Assembly: GCF_015057185.1 (NCBI RefSeq)
Contig: NZ_SVEV01000008.1
Coordinates: 35,745-99,744, forward strand
Direction of reading: 5' to 3'
From: Pseudobutyrivibrio sp.
Lineage (GTDB): Bacteria; Bacillota; Clostridia; Lachnospirales; Lachnospiraceae
Length of the DNA: 64,000 nt
Shown here: piece by piece, positions 1-8,798 of the stretch
Layout of the letters: each line of letters opens with the position of its first letter
How positions within the stretch are numbered: position 1 is the first letter of the stretch
Position numbers and translations under genes: made by a program
The notes under the pieces: model-generated
The model's input: the letters and a program-made list of their open reading frames with translations, nothing else
Told to the model about the DNA's origin: nothing
Databases searched by the model: none

Positions 1-18
1 TATAAGCGGGGTAATAGT

Positions 19-1512
19 ATGTTGATGCATGATTTTATAAAACGTTCAGATATGATTTCCTGTATGTTGTGTAAGGATGCGCCATGTAGTAATGCCTGCG
101 AAAAATTTAATCCCGCAGATGCTCTTAGAAGCGTCTGGTTTGGCAATCAGGATGTTGCTTCTTTAATTATTCCTCAGGGCACCCCTTGCATGGACTGTAA
201 AGGATCATGTGAGAATGCCTGTGTGGCAAATGACAAAGTCAGAATAAAAAATATTATGACAACACTTTCTGAAAAAGTAAGATCTGCTGCAGAAATAGAT
301 TTGCCTCAGGATGAAGAAAGATTGAGATGCGATATGTGCGGAGTTCCATTGGAAAATCCGTTTATTTTGGCCTCTTCTGTTGTAGCGTCAACATATGATA
401 TGTGTGCCAGAGCCTTTGAGGCTGGCTGGGCTGGAGTTTCATTTAAAACAATTTGTTCCTTGGATATACATGAAGCGTCTCCTAGATTCTCGGCAATAAA
501 GGGCGACAACGGAAGTATTATAGGATTTAAGAATATAGAACAATTATCAGATCATAGTGTTGCTGAAAATATGCATATTTTCAGGGAACTGAAAAAGAAT
601 TATCCTACTAAATTTATTTTGGCTTCAATTATGGGAAAAGATGAGGCTGAATGGGAATCCCTTGCAAAGGAATGTGAGGAAAATGGTGCGGATGCTATAG
701 AGCTTAATTTTTCATGCCCTAATATGATGGAAGGGGGCCTGGGCTCTGATATTGGTCAGGTGCCAGAATTGGTGGAGAGATTCACTAGAGCCGCTAAGAA
801 AAGTACTACTATTCCTGTACTTGCAAAGCTGACTCCAAATGTTGCAACAATGTCACCTGCGGCGGAGGCTGCATATCGAGGCGGCGCTGATGGCGTAGCA
901 GCTATTAATACTATAAAGAGTGTTATAGGGGTTAGCCCTTATACATTTGTTTCTGCGCCGGCAGTCAAAGGAAAGTCTGCACTGGGCGGCTATAGCGGAA
1001 ATGCAGTTAAGCCTATTGCTCTTAGATTTATTTCTGAATTAGGCCAAAACAAAACGATCGAGGGTATGCATATAAGTGGTATTGGTGGGATAGAAACCTG
1101 GAGAGATTCTCTTGAATTTATTCTTTTAGGAGCAGGTTCAATCCAAATTTGCACAGCTGTAATGCAATATGGATACAGAATTATTGACGATTTAAAAGCT
1201 GGTTTAAATTATTATTTACATCAAATGGGAATTGCTTCAGTGAAGGATATTGTAGGAGCAGGTATTGAATCCATTAGCAACACAACAGATGTGCTAGAGA
1301 GAGATACTATACTGCTGCCACAGTTTGATATTAGTAAATGCAATGGCTGTGGCAGGTGCGTAATATCATGTGATGACGGAGGTCATCAGGCAATTAGATT
1401 TGAAAATAGGATTCCTAAACTAGATGGTAGCAAGTGTGTAGGCTGTCATCTGTGCCGTCTAGTGTGTCCGGAAAATGCTATATCACAAACCAAAAAGAGA
1501 ATTAGCAGGTGA
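19..1512 (+). CDS. preA: NAD-dependent dihydropyrimidine dehydrogenase, PreA-type, with extra N-terminal Fe-S region
   Basis: Probable catalytic subunit that reduces uracil or thymine to the dihydro form in the cytoplasm. A dihydroorotate-dehydrogenase-like FMN barrel spans about residues 110-420 (NPFILASS, ELNFSCPN, SGIGGIETW). Two 4Fe-4S ferredoxin motifs close the protein (CNGCGRCVISC and CVGCHLCRLVCP). Before the barrel there are about 85 residues with two Cys clusters (CMLCKDAPCSNAC and CMDCKGSCENAC), which resemble the N-terminal Fe-S domain of GltD/PreT and of eukaryotic DPD; E. coli PreA, as I recall it, starts at the barrel. The start at 19 is preceded by a GGGG tract. No PreT-like subunit is seen in the bases upstream, but the window begins there. 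A dihydroorotate dehydrogenase is less likely because of the terminal ferredoxin. Confidence 0.85.
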   Translation: MLMHDFIKRSDMISCMLCKDAPCSNACEKFNPADALRSVWFGNQDVASLIIPQGTPCMDCKGSCENACVANDKVRIKNIMTTLSEKVRSAAEIDLPQDEERLRCDMCGVPLENPFILASSVVASTYDMCARAFEAGWAGVSFKTICSLDIHEASPRFSAIKGDNGSIIGFKNIEQLSDHSVAENMHIFRELKKNYPTKFILASIMGKDEAEWESLAKECEENGADAIELNFSCPNMMEGGLGSDIGQVPELVERFTRAAKKSTTIPVLAKLTPNVATMSPAAEAAYRGGADGVAAINTIKSVIGVSPYTFVSAPAVKGKSALGGYSGNAVKPIALRFISELGQNKTIEGMHISGIGGIETWRDSLEFILLGAGSIQICTAVMQYGYRIIDDLKAGLNYYLHQMGIASVKDIVGAGIESISNTTDVLERDTILLPQFDISKCNGCGRCVISCDDGGHQAIRFENRIPKLDGSKCVGCHLCRLVCPENAISQTKKRISR

Positions 1513-1513
1513 T

Positions 1514-1798
1514 TTATATAACAATTAAGTGCAGTCTGTTGTAGTCTCTTTCCTCTAGTAAATACAGAATTCTGCGAGCTCGAGAGTACTGAGTTCTGTT
1601 GATAGAGATAACACAGAGCTTGTCAGCGCCATTGTATAATCCACGTCTGAAAAATGGAATTCTGCGCCATGATTTTGTAAATGCAACGGACTGCTCTAAA
1701 AGTAAATCTGAGGTCCTGTTGGAGACGATTCTATTTGTGGTCTCGCAAAGAACAACATCTCTTCCTACGTTCTTTGAAAGCTTAGGTTTCTTTTTCAT
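1514..1798 (-). CDS. Small basic protein of unknown function, second gene of XRE operon
   Basis: A 94-residue Arg/Lys-rich protein, unrecognised. It lies 14 nt downstream of the XRE regulator gene on the same strand and has its own AGAGGT ribosome site 9 nt before the ATG. It therefore looks like the second cistron of a two-gene operon. Size, basic charge and pairing with a small HTH protein are compatible with a toxin of a type II toxin-antitoxin pair, or with a co-regulator; I see no diagnostic RelE/HigB motif, so this is only a possibility. It is convergent with preA and ends 2 nt from it. Confidence 0.6.
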   Translation of the reverse strand: MKKKPKLSKNVGRDVVLCETTNRIVSNRTSDLLLEQSVAFTKSWRRIPFFRRGLYNGADKLCVISINRTQYSRARRILYLLEERDYNRLHLIVI

Positions 1799-1812
1799 AT
1801 AACATATACCTC

Positions 1813-2058
1813 TTAGTTTAAATGAATATCTAATTTTTTCCCCATAGAATCTGCAATTTTAACTAGAAAATCTAGTGAAGGATTATACTTCCCACTCTCC
1901 ATACGTGAAATATTTGATTTTTTGGTGCCTGCAATGTCTGCAAGAGCCGATTGTGTAAGATTAAGTGTCTTGCGAGTGTCACGAAGCTCTTTGGCAATTG
2001 AATGTCTGGCGGAAAGAGCTGAGGGAGTGACAACACCGTCTGAGTATCTATTCTTCAT
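1813..2058 (-). CDS. XRE-family helix-turn-helix regulator
   Basis: An 81-residue DNA-binding protein. A complete Cro/C1-type HTH occupies about residues 21-75: the LTQSALADIAGTKKSNISRM stretch forms the two recognition helices, followed by the typical SLDFLVKIADSMGKKL helices. A GGGGTG ribosome site precedes the start. A perfect 18-bp palindrome lies 20 bp upstream of its start, so autorepression is likely. It is probably an antitoxin or a local repressor acting with the small basic protein downstream. The GH5 gene is divergent and could share the control region. Confidence 0.85.
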   Translation of the reverse strand: MKNRYSDGVVTPSALSARHSIAKELRDTRKTLNLTQSALADIAGTKKSNISRMESGKYNPSLDFLVKIADSMGKKLDIHLN

Positions 2059-2078
2059 AGTTCACCCCACATGTATAA

Positions 2079-2096
2079 GTTATCATATATGATAAC
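2079..2096. promoter_or_regulatory. Perfect 18-bp palindrome, probable XRE operator
   Basis: GTTATCATATATGATAAC is identical to its reverse complement. It sits between the XRE gene start and the divergent GH5 gene, where an autoregulatory operator would be expected. Binding by the adjacent regulator is inferred. Confidence 0.6.
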
Positions 2097-2236
2097 ATAT
2101 GGCAAGGGTATTCACAAGAAAAACATCTTTTTAATTAACCGGTAATGTACTATAATTTTTACTGAGATATTCTTAGATTTTTGTTTTTATAATTAATAGA
2201 AACAGGAATCCTGCTAAAATATTTGGAGGAAGGAAT

Positions 2237-3496
2237 ATGGTCAACAAACAACACAAATTTCTTACATTTATCTTAATTATTATTCTTACTACCGGTATCA
2301 TTGGTGGAGTTTTTGGAATAAGCTATTTCAAAGGCGGAGTCACATTCCCGTGGCAGCTTACCACCTTGGCAAATGAGCAAAATGTTACAGAAAAGGAAAC
2401 TGCTGTAGAGCCACAGACACAGGAGGAGACAGCGGTGGCTGGTAAAACAGAAACAACTACAGAGACCACTACAACAGAGGAAACAACTGAGCCAGAGCCA
2501 GTTATCGAGGTTACCGAAGGCGAGGACACAGAGGACAATGAGCTTCACTCTAGCATTGGCACAGCTGTTACTCATGAGGATAGAGATGATTACTATGGAG
2601 CCCTTTTTGTAGAGGATGGCAAGCTAGTAGATTCAGAGGGCAACCAGGTTCAGCTTACTGGTGTCAGCTCACATGGCATCAATTGGTTCCCAGAATATGT
2701 TTCAGCAGACTCAATCAAAACGCTCAGAGATGATTGGGGTGTTAACGTAATTAGACTTGCTATGTACACCAGCGATTACAATGGATATTGTGTTGGTGGC
2801 AGCGACAATCAGGAGACTCTCAAGGGAATCATTGATGAGGCTGTAGAGGCTGCTACAGATAATGACATGTATGTTATTATTGATTGGCACACATTAAATG
2901 ATAGCGACCCTAACGAATACAAATCAGATGCTATTCAGTTCTTTGGAGAGATGGTTCGTAAATACGAAGATTACGATAATGTAATTTACGAAATCTGCAA
3001 TGAACCAAATGGCGACACAACATGGGACGACATCAAAAAATATGCAAACGAAGTTATTCCTGTTATCAGAGGAGTAGATGAGGATGCAATTATCCTTGTT
3101 GGCACACCTAGCTGGTCAAGCGATTTAGAGTCAGTTGTTGATGATCAGCTTGATTTTGATAACATTATGTACACGTATCACTTTTACGCAGCTAGCCACA
3201 AATCTAGTGCTAGAAGCGATTTAGAGGATGCTTTAGAGGCAGGACTTCCAGTATTCATTTCTGAGTACGGTTTGGTTTCTGCAGATGGCAACGGCGACGT
3301 TGATACCAAAGAAGCAGAAAAGTGGTATGACCTAATTGAAGAAAACAATCTTTCATCATGCATTTGGAATCTTTCAAATAAGGATGAAGGTTCTGCCCTC
3401 ATTAGCTCAGATTGCGATGAGACATCTGATTGGGCTGAGGATGATTTATCCGAAGAGGGACAATATTTTTATGATTATATTAAGACTGGAGAATAA
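2237..3496 (+). CDS. Secreted or membrane-anchored GH5 endoglucanase
   Basis: Extracellular beta-1,4-glucanase (cellulase) of glycoside hydrolase family 5. Residues 1-33 form a positively charged, hydrophobic signal or anchor segment. Residues about 48-108 are a Thr/Glu-rich linker. The catalytic barrel follows from about residue 110. The acid/base is Glu256 in CNEPNG and the nucleophile is Glu343 in ISEYGL; supporting motifs are IIDWHTLND and YHFYAAS. No carbohydrate-binding module is obvious. A GGAGGAAGG ribosome site precedes the start. The signal segment lacks a clear cleavage site, so the enzyme may stay tethered to the membrane. It is the main evidence for a plant-fibre-degrading habitat. 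Confidence 0.93.
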   Translation: MVNKQHKFLTFILIIILTTGIIGGVFGISYFKGGVTFPWQLTTLANEQNVTEKETAVEPQTQEETAVAGKTETTTETTTTEETTEPEPVIEVTEGEDTEDNELHSSIGTAVTHEDRDDYYGALFVEDGKLVDSEGNQVQLTGVSSHGINWFPEYVSADSIKTLRDDWGVNVIRLAMYTSDYNGYCVGGSDNQETLKGIIDEAVEAATDNDMYVIIDWHTLNDSDPNEYKSDAIQFFGEMVRKYEDYDNVIYEICNEPNGDTTWDDIKKYANEVIPVIRGVDEDAIILVGTPSWSSDLESVVDDQLDFDNIMYTYHFYAASHKSSARSDLEDALEAGLPVFISEYGLVSADGNGDVDTKEAEKWYDLIEENNLSSCIWNLSNKDEGSALISSDCDETSDWAEDDLSEEGQYFYDYIKTGE

Positions 3497-3502
3497 GTAG
3501 TA

Positions 3503-5296
3503 ATGACAACAAATGAAAAATTAACAAAGCTTCGAGAATTGATGAATGAGAGAGGAATCGATATGTATCTTATTCCTACAGACGATTTTCATTCATCTGA
3601 GTATGTAGGAGAGCACTTTAAGGCTCGCAGCTTTATTACTGGATTTACAGGTTCAGCAGGTACAGCTATTGTTACAGCAACAGAGGCTCATTTATGGGCT
3701 GATGGCCGTTATTTTGTTCAGGCAGCAAAGCAGATTGCTGACAGCGAGATTGTTCTTGAGAGAATTGGTGAGCCTGGAGTTCCAGAGGTAGATGAGTTCA
3801 TCGAAAAGAATTTACCAAAGGGCGGTTGCCTTGGTTTTGATGGACGTTGTGTTTCAGCAAAGAATGCAGCAAAGTATTCTGATATTGCAGCTGAAAAGGG
3901 TGGCAAGCTTGCTACAACAGAGGACTTAGTAGACATTATCTGGGCAGACAGACCAGAGCTTCCAAAGGCTACTACATGGGTTCTTGCAGATGAGTTTTCT
4001 GGCGAGAGCATGCCAGCTAAAATCTATCGCATCCGCGAAAAAATGAAAAAGAAAAAGGCTGATGCACATCTTGTTACTAGCCTTTATGACATTTCATATA
4101 TTTTAAATATCAGAGGAAATGATATTCAAAACGTTCCAGTTTTCTTGGCATTTCTTTTGATTACAGATGATAGTGTTATCTTATTTACAGACACTACAAA
4201 CTGGCCAGAGGAGTCGATGAGCTACCTCAACGACAACAACGTAAAGCTTTATCCATATGATATGGTTTACCATTACATGCAAAGCGCTGATATGGCTGAC
4301 AGAAGAGTTCTTCTTGATGAGAGCATTGTAAACTACAATATCGTAAATGCACTCAAGGGCTCAGCTACTATCATCAATGGCAAAAATCCATCAGAGCTTA
4401 TGCGTGCTGTTAAAAACGAGACAGAGATTAAAAACACAAGACTTGCTCATATTAAGGATGGCGTTGCTTGTACAAAGGCCATCAAATACGTTAAGGAAAA
4501 CATTGGCAAAGAGCCAATGACAGAGATTACTGTTTCTGATTATTATGAAGCTAGACGTAGAGAGCAGGAGAATTTCCTGGACCTTTCATTTGGAACAATT
4601 TCTGCTTACGGACCAAATGCAGCTATGATGCACTACAGTGCAAAGCCAGGTTCAGAAGCAACACTTAAACCAGAGGGCTTCTTGCTTGTTGATTCAGGAG
4701 CACATTACCTTGAGGGTACAACAGATATCACTCGTACAATCGCTCTTGGCGAGCTTACACAGCAGATGAAGGAGTACTACACAGTAGTTCTTCGTTGCCA
4801 CTTGAGACTTCTTGCAGCTAACTTCCCTAAGGGAGTTACTGGAGCAAACCTTGACATTCTTTCACGTGGACCAGTTTGGGATATGGGACTTGATTACCGT
4901 TGTGGTACAGGCCACGGCGTAGGACACATCTTAAATGTACACGAGGGACCAAACCGTTTCCATTGGAGAGTGCTTCAGGGACAGAACTCTGCAGAGATTC
5001 TTCCAGGTATGATTACAACAGACGAGCCAGGTCTTTACATTGAAGACGGCTTTGGAATTCGTATCGAAAACGAGCTCCTTTGCGTAGCAGGTGAGACTAC
5101 AGAGTACGGAGACTTCCGCCACTTCGAATCCCTCACTGTATGCCCAATCGACCTTGATCCAGTTATCCCTGAGATGATGACTGAGGCCGAGAAAAAGACC
5201 CTCAACGAATACCACGCAATGGTTCGTGAAACCCTCAAACCTTATCTCACCGTGGATGAGTATGATTGGCTCGTTAAGGAAACACGTGATATCTAA
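3503..5296 (+). CDS. Xaa-Pro aminopeptidase (M24B)
   Basis: Cytoplasmic metallopeptidase removing N-terminal residues next to proline. At 597 residues it is the long form: two creatinase-like N-terminal domains (about 1-300) followed by a pita-bread catalytic domain. Metal ligands are visible as Asp397 and Asp408 in DSGAHYLEGTTD, the His of GTGHGVGH near residue 470, and Glu in TTDEPGLYIE and IRIENELL. It begins 6 nt after the GH5 gene and may be cotranscribed with it, which would fit peptide use by a fibre degrader, though no functional link is implied. Confidence 0.93.
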   Translation: MTTNEKLTKLRELMNERGIDMYLIPTDDFHSSEYVGEHFKARSFITGFTGSAGTAIVTATEAHLWADGRYFVQAAKQIADSEIVLERIGEPGVPEVDEFIEKNLPKGGCLGFDGRCVSAKNAAKYSDIAAEKGGKLATTEDLVDIIWADRPELPKATTWVLADEFSGESMPAKIYRIREKMKKKKADAHLVTSLYDISYILNIRGNDIQNVPVFLAFLLITDDSVILFTDTTNWPEESMSYLNDNNVKLYPYDMVYHYMQSADMADRRVLLDESIVNYNIVNALKGSATIINGKNPSELMRAVKNETEIKNTRLAHIKDGVACTKAIKYVKENIGKEPMTEITVSDYYEARRREQENFLDLSFGTISAYGPNAAMMHYSAKPGSEATLKPEGFLLVDSGAHYLEGTTDITRTIALGELTQQMKEYYTVVLRCHLRLLAANFPKGVTGANLDILSRGPVWDMGLDYRCGTGHGVGHILNVHEGPNRFHWRVLQGQNSAEILPGMITTDEPGLYIEDGFGIRIENELLCVAGETTEYGDFRHFESLTVCPIDLDPVIPEMMTEAEKKTLNEYHAMVRETLKPYLTVDEYDWLVKETRDI

Positions 5297-5342
5297 GGTT
5301 GAAACATAACAGTTAATTTAAAATCTTTAATTATTAGAAGAG

Positions 5343-5465
5343 CCAGTAGGTAACAAGCCCTTAGAGAGTTAATTAAATCTAAGCTAGTAATAGACAAGCT
5401 CTTAGGTTACTGAATGAGGCATGTTAGCCGAATGAAGTAACACTAAGGCTTGTAACCGTAACTGG
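5343..5465. repeat. Structured intergenic inverted repeat upstream of polA
   Basis: Outer arms at 5343-5364 and 5443-5465 are imperfectly complementary (CCAGTAGGTAACAAG against CTTGTAACCGTAACTGG). Nested within are arms at 5396-5410 and 5437-5451 (AAGCTCTTAGGTTAC and GTAACACTAAGGCTT) around a small GGC/GCC hairpin at 5418-5429. Both nested pairings compete for 5443-5451, so two alternative folds are possible. The CTAAG-GCTTG element recurs after ileS. No T tract follows, so this is not a simple terminator. Confidence 0.5.
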
Positions 5466-5486
5466 CGGACTAAAGGGAATAAACAT

Positions 5487-8189
5487 ATGAAATTATTGTT
5501 AATGGATGGACATAGCATAGCTAACAGAGCTTTTTATGGAGTGCCAGATCTTACGAATAGCGCCGGCGAGCACACCGGCGCCATTTTTGGTTTTTTGAAT
5601 ATGATGTTTAAGTTCATTGAGGATGAGCAGCCAGACAATTTTGCGGTGGCATTTGACGTTCATGCTCCTACATTTAGACATAAAATGTTCGACGCATACA
5701 AGGGCACACGTAAACCAATGCTTCCTGAGCTAAAGGAACAGATTCCTAGAATTCAGGAGCTTTTGCAGGCAATGGGTGTGCCAGTTATTAAAATGGAAGG
5801 TTGGGAGGCTGATGATATCCTAGGCACTCTTTCTCGCATAGGTGAAGAGAGAGGAATGGATGTAACAATCGTTTCCGGAGATAGAGATTTACTACAGCTT
5901 GCCACAGAAAAAGTAAAGATTTCTATACCAAAAACTAAGAAGACTGGAACAGAGATTGAGAATTATTATGCTGAGGATGTTAAGGCTTTATATGGTGTTA
6001 CTCCAAAGCAATTTATTGATATTAAGGCTCTTATGGGAGATGCATCTGATAATATTCCTGGCGTAGAGGGAATCGGAGAAAAAACTGCATCTAATTTAAT
6101 TCAGCAATATGGATCAATCGAGGAATGCCATGCTCATGTTGAGGAACTAAAACCACCAAGAGCATCCAAAAATTTGGCAGCTCAGTGGGATATAGCAGTT
6201 CTTTCAAAGGAGCTAGCTACAATCAATGTAAATGCTCCAATAGAGCTAGAAGAAGGCTGCACAAAGCTTGGCAATCTTTTCACTGAGGAGGCATATCTTC
6301 TTTGCAAGAGATACGAGCTTAAAAAGCTCCTTCCTAGATTTGAATCAACTGAGACAGAAAAGGTCATCGACAAAACCTCAGAGACCTTTAAACGTATATA
6401 CGAATTAAACGAGGTAGAAGCATTCTTCACAGGACTTCAGTCTGCCGGCAAGGATTTCGTTGGTGCTAGCATTATGGCTGACGAGGATAGAACCATAAAG
6501 GGTGCAGCACTTTCAGATGGAGATGCTACCATTTACGTTGACTGTGCAGGACTCATTACACCAGAATACTTGGCAGACAAATTGATCTCTGTAAGTAAAG
6601 CTGGCGTTAGATTATGCTTCTGGGATTTGAAAAATGCAATGCATTTGCTCTTTGAATTGCTTAATGAAAATGATAAAAAAGCTGTTTTAGAAAAGGGTGG
6701 CAAATCAGAGATTTTCCCTAATGCAGTAGACGTTGCAGTGGCATCATATTTGCTTAATCCTATCAAAAAGGAATACACAGCTGATGACATTGCAAATGAG
6801 ACTCTTGGAATCATCATTCCAGCCCAGGCAGATTTATTTGGAAAGAAAAAGCTAAAGGATGCACTTAATGATGACAGCTTACTTGATGCTGTTACCACAT
6901 ACGCTTGCTACAACGCATACGTGGCATATGCTTCCTTTGAAAAAATAATTGGTGAGATAGAAGCTCAGGGAATGGTAGATATCTTTAATAATATCGAGAT
7001 GCCATTGGTGTACACATTATTTGATATGGAGCTTCAGGGCGTTGCCATGGACAAGGAAGCTCTTACAGAGTTTGGCGGAAAGCTTTCTGTTAGAATCGCA
7101 GAGCTAGAGAAAAGCATTTATGAGCAGGCTGGTGAGGAGTTCAACATCAATTCTCCAAAGCAGCTTGGAGTTATCTTATTTGAAAAACTTGGAATTGAAG
7201 GCGGCAAGAAAACTAAAACAGGCTATTCTACAGCGGCAGATGTTTTAGAAGAATTAGCACCAGCAAATCCAATAATCACAGATATTTTAGAGTATAGACA
7301 GCTGGCTAAATTAAAGAGTACATACGCTGATGGATTAGCTACCTGCGTGGCTGAGGATGGAAGAATCCATTCAACATTTATGCAGACAGTTACAGCCACA
7401 GGACGTATCAGCTCAACAGAGCCTAATTTACAGAACATTCCTATTAGAATGGAGCTTGGAAGAGAAATCCGTAAGGTATTCTATCCAAAGGATGGCTGCG
7501 TATTTTTAGATGCTGATTACTCTCAGATTGAGCTTAGAGTGTTGGCTCACATGTCAGGAGACGAAGGCCTTATCAATGCATTCAAGGCTGGCCAGGACAT
7601 TCACCGTTCTACAGCTTCATTGGTCTTTAACACTCCATTTGATGAGGTTACCGACCTTCAGAGACGTAGTGCCAAGGCTGTAAACTTTGGTATTGTTTAC
7701 GGTATCAGTGCCTTTGGTTTGGCAAAGGATATTGGAGTTGGCAGAAAAGAAGCTCAGGAGTATATCGACAATTACTTCATGGCTTACCCAAAGATGCATG
7801 AGTTCCTAGAAGGATTAAAGGAAAGCGCAAAGGAAACAGGCTTTGCAACAACCATGTACGGTCGTCGCCGTCCTGTCCCAGAGCTTGCTTCATCAAACTT
7901 CATGACTCGTCAGTTTGGTGAGAGAGTTGCCATGAATTCACCTATCCAGGGAACAGCCGCAGACATTATCAAAATAGCCATGGTAAAGGTTCATGATAGA
8001 TTACTTGCTGAGGGGCTTAAATCAAAATTACTTCTTCAGGTTCATGATGAGCTTTTAGTTGAGACTTACATTGAGGAACAGTCACAGGTTGAGAAGCTTA
8101 TTGCAGAGGAAATGGAGAATGCAGCCCAGCTTTCTGTTAAACTTGAGATAGATATGAATGCCGGAAAGAATTGGGCGGAGAGTCACTGA
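5487..8189 (+). CDS. polA: DNA polymerase I
   Basis: Replication and repair polymerase of 900 residues. It has an N-terminal 5'-3' exonuclease/FEN domain (about 1-290, with GWEADD, SGDRDLLQL and LMGDASDNIPG). A central region of about 300-480 corresponds to the 3'-5' exonuclease fold. The C-terminal polymerase carries motif A DADYSQIELR (about 674), motif B RRSAKAVNFGIVYG (about 728) and motif C QVHDELL (about 850). The central region lacks the usual DxE metal ligands, so proofreading is probably lost, as in Bacillus and Taq enzymes. An AAAGGGA ribosome site precedes the ATG. Confidence 0.97.
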   Translation: MKLLLMDGHSIANRAFYGVPDLTNSAGEHTGAIFGFLNMMFKFIEDEQPDNFAVAFDVHAPTFRHKMFDAYKGTRKPMLPELKEQIPRIQELLQAMGVPVIKMEGWEADDILGTLSRIGEERGMDVTIVSGDRDLLQLATEKVKISIPKTKKTGTEIENYYAEDVKALYGVTPKQFIDIKALMGDASDNIPGVEGIGEKTASNLIQQYGSIEECHAHVEELKPPRASKNLAAQWDIAVLSKELATINVNAPIELEEGCTKLGNLFTEEAYLLCKRYELKKLLPRFESTETEKVIDKTSETFKRIYELNEVEAFFTGLQSAGKDFVGASIMADEDRTIKGAALSDGDATIYVDCAGLITPEYLADKLISVSKAGVRLCFWDLKNAMHLLFELLNENDKKAVLEKGGKSEIFPNAVDVAVASYLLNPIKKEYTADDIANETLGIIIPAQADLFGKKKLKDALNDDSLLDAVTTYACYNAYVAYASFEKIIGEIEAQGMVDIFNNIEMPLVYTLFDMELQGVAMDKEALTEFGGKLSVRIAELEKSIYEQAGEEFNINSPKQLGVILFEKLGIEGGKKTKTGYSTAADVLEELAPANPIITDILEYRQLAKLKSTYADGLATCVAEDGRIHSTFMQTVTATGRISSTEPNLQNIPIRMELGREIRKVFYPKDGCVFLDADYSQIELRVLAHMSGDEGLINAFKAGQDIHRSTASLVFNTPFDEVTDLQRRSAKAVNFGIVYGISAFGLAKDIGVGRKEAQEYIDNYFMAYPKMHEFLEGLKESAKETGFATTMYGRRRPVPELASSNFMTRQFGERVAMNSPIQGTAADIIKIAMVKVHDRLLAEGLKSKLLLQVHDELLVETYIEEQSQVEKLIAEEMENAAQLSVKLEIDMNAGKNWAESH

Positions 8190-8191
8190 TT

Positions 8192-8794
8192 ATGAAATTT
8201 ATAGGTGTAACAGGAGGTGTTGGGGCTGGCAAAAGCACAGTCCTTGCCCTTCTAAAAGATAATTTTAATTGCAAGGTTTTGCTAGCCGATGAAGTGGCAG
8301 CAGAGCTGATGACACCAGGCCATGATTGCTTTGATAGAGTGGTGGCTTTGAAATGGCCAGAGTCGGTGCTTGATTGTCAGGGGAAAATCGACAGACTGAA
8401 AATGGCCAAATTCATGTTTGCTGACAATAGCTTGCGTGAACAGGTCAATGACATCGTTCATCCCGCTGTAGAGCAAGAAGTACTAAATCAGGTAGAGGCC
8501 GAAAGAGAAAGACACAATATAGAGTACTTTTTCTTTGAAGCTGCATTGCTCATAGAGTGTGGTTATGGTAAACTTGTTGATGAGATGTGGTATGTTTTTG
8601 CCACAGAAAACATCAGAGAAAAGCGTTTAATGGAGTCTAGGGGTTACTCAAAAGAGCGCATCAATAATATGATGAGTTGTCAGCGCAGTGACGAGAGCTT
8701 TAGAGCTAATTGTCAGTTCGTGATTGATAACAGTGGTTCGCCAGAGGACACATTGGCGCAGATTACAAACTATATAAATTCTAAAGGGGACTAG
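8192..8794 (+). CDS. coaE: Dephospho-CoA kinase
   Basis: Catalyses the last step of coenzyme A synthesis, phosphorylation of dephospho-CoA. A P-loop is present at the N-terminus (GVTGGVGAGKST), followed by LADEVAAELM and a C-terminal QRSDE region; at 200 residues it has the normal family length. I chose the start at 8192 because GGCGGAGAG lies 10 to 15 nt upstream, inside the polA end; a longer reading frame from 8171 would lack a ribosome site. It follows polA by 2 nt, a conserved arrangement in Firmicutes. Confidence 0.95.
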   Translation: MKFIGVTGGVGAGKSTVLALLKDNFNCKVLLADEVAAELMTPGHDCFDRVVALKWPESVLDCQGKIDRLKMAKFMFADNSLREQVNDIVHPAVEQEVLNQVEAERERHNIEYFFFEAALLIECGYGKLVDEMWYVFATENIREKRLMESRGYSKERINNMMSCQRSDESFRANCQFVIDNSGSPEDTLAQITNYINSKGD

Positions 8795-8798
8795 GTTT

